Part shown: in pieces, positions 24,801 through 34,500 of the stretch
How positions within the stretch are numbered: the first letter of the stretch is position 1
How the letters are laid out: the number at the start of each line of letters is the position of its first letter
Source of the DNA: Chamaea fasciata
Taxonomy: Eukaryota; Chordata; Aves; Passeriformes; Sylviidae
Length of the DNA: 64,000 nt
Direction: 5' to 3'
Assembly: GCA_029207755.1 (NCBI GenBank)
Contig: JARCOQ010000001.1
Location: forward strand, 88,461,637-88,525,636
Notes under the pieces: model-generated
What the model was told of the DNA's origin: nothing
The model's input: the letters and a program-made list of their open reading frames with translations, nothing else
Databases searched by the model: none
Made by a program: the position numbers and the translations under genes

Positions 24801-25220
24801 GCTCTCCTTGCTAACGCACTCTCCCAAAACCCCGGATTGCTGTGGGAGCATGGCAAAGAGCAGGCTGCAGGTTGGGTATGTTTCACATCTTCCTTCCTCC
24901 TAAGGCATTGTTCCAGACCTCTGAGCTCAGGTGGAACATAGCAACAAGGCAAGCAAATTCTACAGTGCCTCCAAACCTGGTATAGTTGTGGAGTTCCACC
25001 ATTTTGCTTTGGATAAAATGATTAAAAATAGTGTTTGGGGGGAAAGAATGAACATCACCTGACAGTGACTTTGTCAGGATGTGTAGGGCCTTGAGCAGAG
25101 ATACAGGTTTTGGGAATCTGTAATGCTTGTGGAACAGAAACAGTATTTTTTAAGAGTATGGATAAGTTAAACTTCTTGGGAGAAAGGGGCTAAGTATTTT
25201 TTTCCCTTTTGTATGTGTTG
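21880..25220. other. Non-coding stretch, no gene seen
   Basis: A run of 15 T at about 23490-23504 ends in 'cag' and mimics a splice acceptor, but the following sequence is not convincingly coding and has no good donor. Frames of up to 107 codons (24629-24952) carry no recognisable domain. No LTR or CR1 is recognised. Confidence 0.5.
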
Positions 25221-25290
25221 GGCACACTGCTCAGTAAATAGGGTCCTAATCTTTCACTAGCCGACTGTGATATGAACACTGGTGATTTCC
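25221..25290. repeat. Direct repeat copy A (partner at 27160-27228)
   Basis: This 70-bp block, beginning 'ggcacactgctcagt' and ending 'actggtgatttcc', matches 27160-27228 at roughly 90% identity with one single-base gap. Similarity fades on both sides. It does not look like CR1 or any LTR I know. Confidence 0.85.
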
Positions 25291-26253
25291 CTGTGTCTCC
25301 TTCAGGCCTGTGTGATTAAAAACCTTACATGTGTGATTAAAATCTTACATCAGCATTGGAATGATTTGGATTCCTTCATGCTTTCAACTATTCAGGTTTT
25401 CAGTAAAAAAGTCCTATTTCTACCGACATGTGATAAGAGATTTCTGTCGCACTCTGCCTGGCACAGACCTAGTGATGATGGATGTGAGTGGTACCTACAC
25501 AGAATGTTCCTGCTGTGTCTTTTCCTGAATGTGTGCCTAAAAGGAAGCTTTCCACGGTTTTTGAATGGCCTTTAGCTGAAGACCTGTTCAGGAGGGAGAA
25601 GGTATTTTAAGGAAACCGTGGTAGGTACGAATCCTGGTGATAAGGCTCTTGTGGTCTATGCGGTGGTGCCTGACAGATCTGTATTTGATTTCACTGATGG
25701 CCTTTCACATGCTGAATTAGATTTTCTACATGTTGCTGCAGCTGAACAATTGCTGGTATCTTCCCACAGAAGGCCTCATTGCCTTTCCTGGGCAAATACT
25801 CCCTTATTTGTTCATACCCTGTTCTTTCTCTTTCTCTTTCAAAATGAGTGGAAGCGTTCCATTTAGGAAGAGCACAGTTAAATATTTTGTGCTGTGAGAT
25901 GGCAGAAGGGGTGTTTGTTCCTGGTGGTGGGGCTTGCTGGCGTAGGTGTCTTCTGTGGCTTTGGAAGGAATGTTGAGCAGATACTTGATGACCTTCTGTA
26001 GGAGGAAGAAGGTGCACAGGTGAAAATGGAGGAGGTTCTTGTGAATGTCGAGGTCTCTTGCAAGTCTGGAGCTCAGCCTACATTCCAGTACATAGAGAGA
26101 GAGTTGTGCTGCCAAGAAATTAATATCTCCTTTACTGGGATGCTGAGGGTCTCAGTGCACCGCTTTCAGAGTGCTTCTGTGGTTTTGCTTACAGACCTAG
26201 GTTTGAAAAAAACAAAAATGTTGCAGCTGGAAAGAAACTGATTTTTCTTTCTT

Positions 26254-26255
<2 letters not shown>
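25291..26255. other. Non-coding segment between direct repeats
   Basis: No gene is recognised. Open frames of 61-108 codons occur on both strands, without domains. The segment lies inside the 1.94-kb interval delimited by the two direct-repeat copies. Confidence 0.5.

Positions 26256-26301
<46 letters not shown>
26256..26301. repeat. 46-nt T homopolymer
   Basis: An uninterrupted run of about 46 T follows a short (CTTT) run and is the longest homopolymer in the window. It could be the poly(A) tail of a minus-strand retrocopy, but the sequence on its right shows no AATAAA on the minus strand near the tail and no recognisable gene. Run length may be inaccurate in the assembly. Confidence 0.95.
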
Positions 26302-26307
<6 letters not shown>

Positions 26308-26868
26308 CCTTGTAGTGCCTTGGGTGTGTTGGGTAATTGTGTACTCAAGAAACGCACTTACATAAGTGAAGACACTCCTGTAACCCTCGCCTGCCAGGAA
26401 GGCAGGCGCTGCAGAAAATCCACTCATTGCAGAGGAACTCCAGTAGGTGCAGAAGGGGAGGAGAACCTTTGTTCTTTGTGCTGTATTTATTCACAGAGAA
26501 GTTGTCTTTGGCATGTGTGCTTGGCACCAGAAGATTCACATTTTTTATCCTGTGGAGCTGCTTTTTCTTGTCAGTGTTACGGGTAGGTTTCCTTTCCTAA
26601 CGCAGAAGGGGAGAGATGGGTATTTTCCATAGTTCATCACAAGGCTTCGCCCCCACTGGTTGAAAGAGTCCAGCAAAGCACCTTCTGGATGCAGGGTAGG
26701 AGTCAGAAGCAAAGTCCTGGACAGCAGCTCTGGTGGATTCCATTCCAGTGCTGTTTAATGAGAGAAGGGAAAGATATGGGAGGATGTGGAGGTGGCATGC
26801 AGCAGGGCACAGTGTGCAAGATACCTGGGTTCCCTGGGTTCCCTGGTTCAGTAAGGAAAGCCCACACA
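26302..26868. other. Non-coding segment with a 9-bp minirepeat
   Basis: Nothing gene-like is recognised. A CCTGGGTTC unit is repeated about 2.5 times at 26824-26846, just upstream of the CR1 fragment. The 189-codon minus-strand frame starting here runs antisense through CR1 and is not a gene. Confidence 0.55.
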
Positions 26869-26870
26869 GA

Positions 26871-27157
26871 TGGGGAGGGATTTTATACAACGGCATTAGT
26901 GATAGGACAAGGAGTAATGACTCTAAACCGAAAGAGGGTGGATTTAGACTAGATATAAGGAAGAAATTCTTTACTGTGAGGGTGGTGCGACACTGGAACA
27001 GGTTACCCAGTGTTAGATGCCCCATCCTGGAAACAGTCAAGATCAGGTTGGATGGGGCTCTGAGCATGCTGATCTCGTTAAGATGTCCCTGCTCATTGCA
27101 GGGGATCAGATTAGATGACCTTTGAAGGTCCCTTCCAACCCAAACTATATTATGATT
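26871..27157 (+). mobile_element. CR1 LINE, 3' fragment with ORF2 C-terminal remnant
   Basis: It begins near 'ggggagggattttata' and keeps the CR1 order 'gtgataggacaaggagtaat', 'ctaaaccgaaagagggtgg', 'gatataaggaagaaattctt', 'tactgtgagggtggtg', 'cactggaacaggttaccc', and the end 'ggtcccttccaacccaaact' with a decayed 'atattatgattg'. The plus frame retains the ORF2 C-terminal FRLDIRKKFFTVRVVRHWNR motif but then diverges. It stops exactly where the second direct-repeat copy begins. Confidence 0.93.
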
Positions 27158-27159
27158 GT

Positions 27160-27228
27160 GGCACATGCTCAGTGAATATGGTCCTAATCCTTCACTAGCA
27201 GACTGTGATATGAACAGCAGTGATTTCC
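27160..27228. repeat. Direct repeat copy B (partner at 25221-25290)
   Basis: It starts directly after the CR1 3' end and matches copy A at about 90% identity. The abutment with the CR1 terminus suggests that the CR1 inserted next to, or was co-duplicated with, this sequence. Confidence 0.85.
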
Positions 27229-30200
27229 AGGTCTACCTCACATGCTTAACAGTGTGTGTTTAGGGAAGTTCTAAAACAAGGGCACTTTTTGGGCAAAACT
27301 AGGCTATACTGTATTTACCAAGTAAGCACATTTTCCATTACTGTAGTTTATAAAAACGTACAAACAGGCCTTAGTGTTTGCTTACATTGCTTACTGTACA
27401 AATGTCAAATTTAAATGCATGTGAAACTTTATTTTGTATGTTTATTTCAAATGTAATTTGATTTTACTGAGAGAACATTTCAGGAGTTAAGTTTGAGATG
27501 TGTGACAGAACAGCAAAGATATTTAATACTTAGCTTAATTTAGAAAAATGACCTTCTGGAGAAAAAAACTGTGCTTGTCAAAAAATATACCGATGAATTA
27601 ATTTCTTGTGATGCCAGTGTGATAGGTGGCTTTTGAGAGCAACCTTATAGATAATGAGTTTTATTTTTATCTTAGATCTGTCTGATTGTAGTGCCTCTCA
27701 CAAATCAAGTCACTTTACTGACTCCTGTGGTTATAAATACATAGCAAAATTTGGAAGCAAAAAGGAGCAACCAGAAAAAAACCCCAAACAAAAACAAACA
27801 AAAAAACCCCCAAAACAACTCCAACAAAATTAAACCAAATCACAACAATGCAAATCTGACTGATCAGTGTGGATGGCTACTTGGAATTTTAGATGACATT
27901 GCAGTTGTAAGATCAGTACCCCCTTTCACTACCACCACCTCCCCACTCCCCATCCATAAACCACCCTTGCAATACTATATAGAAATACCAGCATTGTAAT
28001 CAGCTTTTAAATGTCCCTAATAGAAATGTGGTAGCAATGCTGTCTTAGAAAATAGTAACTTTGTTTCCAGAGACTATATCAATGACTTTTATTTTGTAAA
28101 AATCTGCACGGAACTTGAAAGCAATTTTAGTACTTCTTGTAGGTTTCTGACTGCTTAAATTGATTTATGTTTAGAACCTAATCTTGCTCACTTTGACAAA
28201 GCTGGCAACTTCAGTGGGTTTATTTGTGCAGATAGAGTGAGAAAGATTCAGCTTTTGATATAAATACTTTAGCTTTCTGGTTTCTGAGAACTATTTCCTT
28301 ACAGTTAATTATGCATTCTTAAAAATGTGTACATTCATAGGCATATGTAGAGGGAGAGATGGCAGCTTAGTTTGCAAAATATTGAGCTTCGTTTTGCCTG
28401 TCAATGTTTTTAATTTTAGTCAGAACAATCTCCAAAATCTTAAGACAGATCAAGACTTAAAAGTCATGTCACATATATTGTCACATGTAGCATCGTAAAT
28501 GTATAAGCATAGCTATTAGAGGAACATCAGTATGTTTTAAAACATTGTTTTAGAAGTTCTTTGCTGCATTGGTTCAAAGTGGTCCTTTGAGGTTCATATG
28601 CGGAGGGACAGATGTCAAAACAGGAGATTTGTGTTCTTGTGGGCCATGGGCAGCTGTCAGATGGAGGGAAGAGTGGGAGATGACTCAGCATGGATGGGCC
28701 TGGGAACGGGTTTGTGAAAGCTAAAATATGGCGAAACAAAAATTCCTTTCCATGCTTGAATTATATTAATTGAGATGGTTTGAAATAAAGTGGTGCCAAC
28801 TTGAGACAGCTTACAAGTTTAAAAGTCTGTATTGTTTAAAACAAATACTGAAGAGTCAGTGATCATGTGTGCATCTGGCTAGAACTGAAGTTTTTGTATC
28901 AGCAAACAAGAGAATGTGAATTCATCAGTCTAAAAGTTTCCAATTTGTGTGAGATGAAACCATAAAAATGCATGGTAAAACCGCATGGGTTTACTTTAAT
29001 CATTGAATTTTAGCAATATTGCAATTTTCTTGTGTAGAAATGTCATCTTAGTTATTTGCGTTCAGTTTCAAGTTTGCTGAAAATACCTTTAGCTGCAAGC
29101 TGCTGTTGAAAATAGAAACGCTCCTCTTGCTGTTTGATCACTGCGGTTATGATGGACTCAGTAAGCAGCACTGTCATGTTTTGGCGGTTACACTGAGGTC
29201 ACTCCCAGCTAGGCTTGGCTGAGCATTTTTGGTAATGTTGCAAGTATACTCCAGCTTTGCAGCAGCAAACTTACTGTAATTCTGTGGTGATCTCCTTTTG
29301 GGTGGTAGTTTCTTAGAATAGCTTTAGTTATTGTTGGAACAGTGGCAAGTTTAAAGGGTACTGCATGCATGTAATGGTATTTCATCTCAAGCAAAACAAA
29401 GGATGTCAGTTTCTAAAGCAACCAGAATTATTTTTAACTCTTTCCTCAGTTCTTTGAAACAAATTTGGAGTGATTCATCAGGATCCTGTCTCAAAGTGGC
29501 TCCTGCAAAGTGTTTCTGAGAGAGAATAACAGGGAGTTCAGTGGGCAATTTTGCAATAACCAGCTGTGGACTGTGGTATTTTTCTTCATGGATTTTTTAA
29601 TCTTTAGGCAGTACAATTAGTAGCTAGGTGGTGATCTGAAAGTCACATTTGATCTTCATCAAGAGTGTTATCTGTTTGCTCTTACCTAGGGTGTGTTCTT
29701 CTGAGTAAAGAAAGTGCTGAGATTCCCCAGCACACAGCTTCAGTATTCCAGGACAGAAGCCCAGGAACTCATACGTCATTGTGTTTAAAAGCTGTCAGCT
29801 TCAAATGGTGTTGATCAATGAATTCATTTGCAGTGGGAAAGCTAAATCTCAAACACATATATTTTAAATATCTGCCTGAAAGCAGGGAGGAAATGGGAGC
29901 TGAGATAAATTGATAACTCAGAATTGGTGAGAAGTTCAACTCCTAAGACCTACAACTTGATAGAAGAAGTATGAGTTACAAAGCTTCAGTTTGGTCTTCT
30001 ATCCACTAATGCTCAGTTTGACCTTCCGTGTATCATGTATTGTTTAAGATACCCTTATTTCAAATATTCCTCACCTCTCTGTAAATTAAACTGCGGTAAA
30101 CTTTTAGACTCTTCTCACTGGGAATCATCTGTAGGCCCTTAAGTATTTGTTTTGCTCTTTGAACTGTTTTTATTTCTGATGTAGTTGTATTGGCTGTACT

Positions 30201-30915
30201 TTTTCTGAAGCAGCCTAATATTTTATCTGCAAAGACTGACCTTCCTACAAAGAATTAAAAAAATAAACTAGCAAAGTACTCAGGAATGAACTTTATGTGC
30301 TATGTGGTTATTCTCAGAGAGTCATCAAGACCTGCAGGTCAGTTCTTCGGCGCCGCAGACCAAAAGGTCATAAATTGAATGTTATGAGTAGTTTAAAAGA
30401 TACAGGGATTTGACCTATTTCTTTCTTCATGTATTTCAGTGCTTTCATTGTGGCTTTTTGCCTTAGCATTCTTGTTGTAACACAGCATTCCAGGTACAAA
30501 CACTTTCCCATAGTCCAAAATTTAGGCTGCTGATATGCTGGTTGGGTTGCATTGCTCCAGCCGTCATGTAAGGAGGTGACTCGCAAGGTGCCATATGACA
30601 GCCTGTAGTTCAGCTGGGAATTAAGCCAGGAAATTAAACTATTTACATGCTCAGAATTATATCCTGATAATAATTTTAAAACACTGTCTGCTTTTCCATA
30701 TTTAAATCCTAATTTTTCAAGGGATATTTAATGAGTGAAACTGGGTTTGTGCCTACTTTAATGCTAAATTTGGAGCAATAATTTCCAAATCTTTTGTTTA
30801 CTGTAGCACATGAGGTAATGAAATTAGAGCCACCAAAATCATAAAGATCTAGGACTGTTAAAATTTTATCTAGTTGATAATTGGTAATTAAGGTCAGATT
30901 CTGTTATTGAGTCTT
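27229..30915. other. Non-coding stretch, no gene seen
   Basis: An A/C-rich low-complexity patch lies at about 27770-27835. A perfect 12-bp palindrome GACCTGCAGGTC occurs at 30329-30340. Frames are no more than 82 codons, with no recognisable content. No transposon is recognised. Confidence 0.5.
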
Positions 30916-30918
30916 GGC

Positions 30919-30978
30919 TTGAGTTGAGTTTTGAATACTCAACTCAACTCAATACTCAACCAGTAGTGGTTGAGTATT
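30919..30978. repeat. Two adjacent perfect hairpins built on a CTCAA motif
   Basis: Hairpin 1 pairs TTGAGTTGAGT (30919-30929) with ACTCAACTCAA (30937-30947) over a 7-nt loop. Hairpin 2 pairs AATACTCAACC (30951-30961) with GGTTGAGTATT (30968-30978) over a 6-nt loop. Each stem is 11 bp without a mismatch, and only three bases separate them. The arms share the ACTCAAC core, so alternative pairings between the two hairpins are possible. Confidence 0.95.
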
Positions 30979-30979
30979 C

Positions 30980-33950
30980 AGTTTGAATAAAGCATAATTT
31001 CTGGAAGTTCTTAAAAATGGAACTGTCTCACTTTAATATGGTTGGAAGTAGTCACTAAAATGGTTAAATGAAAACTTAAGCATTTAAACACCTAAACCAT
31101 AAACTTGATGTGAATGAAAGGGTGTGGGGTGTGTTGTTGACTTCTAGATGTGGTTGGTTGATTTATTCTTTTATTTCTTTCTCTGAAAGTATTCTATGCT
31201 TAAAATTTATTCTACAGTATGAAACCAAAAGCCAAATACTTGACAATGTATAAGAAATTGGTTAGTCTTGTTTCAGGAGAGATAATTTAGTTTGTAAACC
31301 GAGATTATTTAGTTTGTATTTATGAATTGCAGCTACAGAAAATAAGAAGCTGTACAGAAAGATTGTCAAAGATATGTAAGCATCAGGTCATCTGCTCTAA
31401 GATTATTTATTTTAATTAAATTTAGTCACTGATAGAATATTGTCCAGTGTTTTGTAAAAGGGAAAAGAAATGGGAAATCATAGGTTTAGTATTTTCCTAC
31501 TTGCTGTGATTTCTCCTAAGTAGATTCCTCAACATATGAACTGATCTGTCATTTTCTCAGGAAAAAGGAAGCAAAGAAGCAAATAATTTCAGTGCATCGT
31601 TTCTACAGTAGCCACTTTTTATATGCCTTGTATTGTACTTCATCATTTTCTTCTTTTTTTTCCCCTGTACTATCTTTTATGCTGCCTTCATTCTCCTGTG
31701 TCCTTTCCTTCTCTCATCAGTTTCCACATGAAGCGAACTATTTCTATTTTTGAGAATCTTAAAGAAAGAGAAGAAAATGTGGTGTCCCTCAAGTCAGAGC
31801 CATCAGGAGCCTTTGACGTGATGCAGTTCACATGGGCAATAACAGATCTGTGCATTTGGTGGATACCCACGACTCACAGCCCTAAATATAAGCACCCGGT
31901 GAATCTGGTGGCAGTAGAAGGGAGGAACTTAGTTTTGCTGATGTGATTCTTGTCTGAGGAGGGGTTGGCAAGAGAAAGAACCTGACAGAGGCTGAGGAGT
32001 ACCAAGCCCAGCCTATCTCTTGTTTCTTCTGTGCTAGAAAATCCAGTCATTACAGCAGTTTCATGTGATGATTTGTGATAATAAGCAAAGTCAATTTGGA
32101 GAAGATGTAAGTGGAGAAGAGTAAGTCTTAGGGAAACAATATCTCTTCCTTGGCAAGTCATTACTATGATTTCTTAGCTTGGTTGAAATGTTCAAGGTGT
32201 AAGCTTTAGTAAGAAGTTGGCCAAGCCTTTTCCCTTAACACCAACTCCGTGTGCTCAGGCGTGGGAGACTCAGTGGTTTACTGGTCACTGTGAACCTCCT
32301 TAGGGAAGAGAAATCAGAGAGCAAGAGAGGTCATCCTGTTGGCCTTGTTCTCTGTCATCCTTCCCTTCTTCATGCATGTGAAGTTTCCAAGGTTACTTTT
32401 CTTCCTATTAACCATGCACAATTTTTGTCTCAGTTAGCCTTTCTCTGCCAGGAAACATGGAAACTTCAAGCAAGACTTTATTTAAGCTGAGCTGTTGAAA
32501 AAAAAAAAAAAAGAAAAATATTTCCATAAATAGGTACGACATTTAAAACTGAAATAAACAAATTAGAGTATATATAGGGGTAGGGAGGACATGCCCTTTA
32601 AAATCTGAATAGTTCAGGAAATTTGGAGCTGTTTCTTAAATCACTGATTTTAGTGCTACCAAGAAAATGTCTGAACAAACTTATTAAAAACAAAACCAAA
32701 AAAAGCAGTTTCAGGACATTTTACTGGGTTTTCATTTTATTCAGTCAAGTGTCACATTCTGATAATCTCTTCTCCCACCCACATATTTTCCAGAAGTCAT
32801 TGTTCCAACAAAACAAAAATCTTACTGTAAATTTGTTAATAAAGTTGGATGTAATTCTTTCTACTCTGTTGCGGCACGAGGTTGACTAATGTAAAATCTT
32901 TATGTTAAAGGCCAAAAAATAAATTTCTTTGAGGACGGGAAATCCTTGGATGCTCACTTTGGCACATGGTTGCTGAGGTAAGCTCCCTCCAGGTTGAATT
33001 GTTCACTTCCAAATGCAGGATAAGAATGGTGTGTGCGGCAGCTTGCTGTGTCTTTCTCCCCCACATTCCTCACTGCCCCCTCTTCTTCAATCAGACAGCA
33101 CAAAATTGAGCATGAATTCTAAATAAAACAGAGAAAAAACACTTGGGTGATGTTCACATTGCAGAGTGCCATCATGTTGTAGGTGTTTAAAAAGTAGCTC
33201 ATTAATTATCTTCCTAAGCTTGCAAGTACAGAAAGAAAATTTCACCACTGAGCCTAGCAAAAGAAGGGAAGAGAGCTGGGTTTTGGATTAGTGTAGATTT
33301 TACTGACAAGATTTTCTTTTAAGGAATTCATAGTAGTTTCCTGTTCCATAGCAATAGGAACTGTACTTCTTGTGGGATGAGGTGAATGTGAATCGATCTG
33401 TAAAATTTTTTCTTCATCTTTCAAAACACTTCATAGCGTATTAATAATACACTTAACAATCTACATACTGCCATATTTGTTTTATATTCTTTATTTACTG
33501 AACAAAACCTTCTCAGCTACTTAAAATAACTAGAGGTTTTTGTGTAAAAGTCAGTGAGCTAAATTTGCGGTGTCAGTATTCCAGGATATTTTTTTTCAAG
33601 AGCTGATTTCTTATCCAAGGGTATCTTGGAGATAATAAAAAAAAGGAATGCAGGATACTTCAGCCTCCTTTCTTTTATTTCCTGGTAGAGAATGTATTTT
33701 GTTTCTTGGAGGGGGAGAGAAACAGCATTTCAGGTTTTTTCTTCAGATTTGATGTTGATTACCATCTAGGGCAAATATTTTAAAACATCCCAGCCCTCCT
33801 CGAAGAGAGACAAAGAAAAACAATTTTGGTTGTGACTCTGCTTTGGAGGATTGATTAAAGATTTCACTATTCTGTTCCCTTTCTGTATAAATTCAGTTCT
33901 TTGTCTCTGCTCCCTTTTACTGGGTTTCTGTGACCTGCGCAATTTTGACT
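30980..33950. other. Non-coding stretch, no gene seen
   Basis: A run of 15 A lies at 32498-32512. A donor-like gctgag|gtaagc near 32983 follows a 70-nt open stretch, but its acceptor has a poor pyrimidine tract. Frames are no more than 107 codons with no recognisable domain. No transposon is recognised. Confidence 0.5.
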
Positions 33951-33954
33951 TCTT

Positions 33955-34500
33955 GCAGTGGTCAGGGACAGGAGCAGTGTGGCCATATGGGTGCGCCAGG
34001 GCGGGCAGGATGCCTGTGGGTGGGACCAGGAGCAGCAGGGAGGCTGCAGCAGTGGTGGCCCTGGGGCCAGCCTCCCCTCTTGGCTCCCGAGACCAGCTGG
34101 AGCAGGCATGGAGGAAGAGAGACAGAGCTGGCTGTGCTGGAGACAGGTTTTAACAAGTACTTTGGGACCCAGCACAATCCTGCTCCAAGCAGAAATCTCA
34201 GAGAAGAGAAGCAGTGGTTTGTAGAGTAACCAGGTTGGTGCTTAAATCTGAGCACAGCCTCAGCAGGCTGGCGTGTGGTTGTGAAATTATCCCTTTGTAA
34301 TAATGTGAACTGTTCTTTCAGTACCGAACGTCTCCCCGGCGTGCCTGATTTCCTCACTGAAAGCCTGCTGATTGGTCCCCTCCTTCCCTGAGTCAGTTCC
34401 TTGGGGTGTGTCTGGGAAAATTTGGATGATGTAGGGTAATCACTGCACAACTAACTTGCTCTGCCTGGGGTCTGCCTAAACCCGGGCCGAGCATGATCAG
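33955..34500. other. Locally GC-richer segment, unclassified
   Basis: GC is clearly above the neighbourhood, with clustered CpGs near 34325-34350 ('cgaacgtctccccggcgtgc') and 34485-34495. Overlapping frames of 88-162 codons on both strands reflect this composition. 'ctgattggtccc' near 34370 contains an inverted CCAAT box. It may be an old decayed LTR or a weak regulatory island; termini and target duplications are not visible. Confidence 0.3.

Noticed and set aside
26733..27125. Plus-strand 130-codon frame as a host gene
   Set aside because: Its C-terminal half is the CR1 ORF2 C-terminus, and the frame is truncated and decayed.
26597..27166. Minus-strand 189-codon frame
   Set aside because: Much of it is antisense to the CR1 fragment at 26871-27157, and it has no protein similarity that I recognise.
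32903..32983. Exon ending at gctgag|gtaagc
   Set aside because: The acceptor is poor, the exit phase does not fit the exon at 45958, and the peptide is unrecognised.
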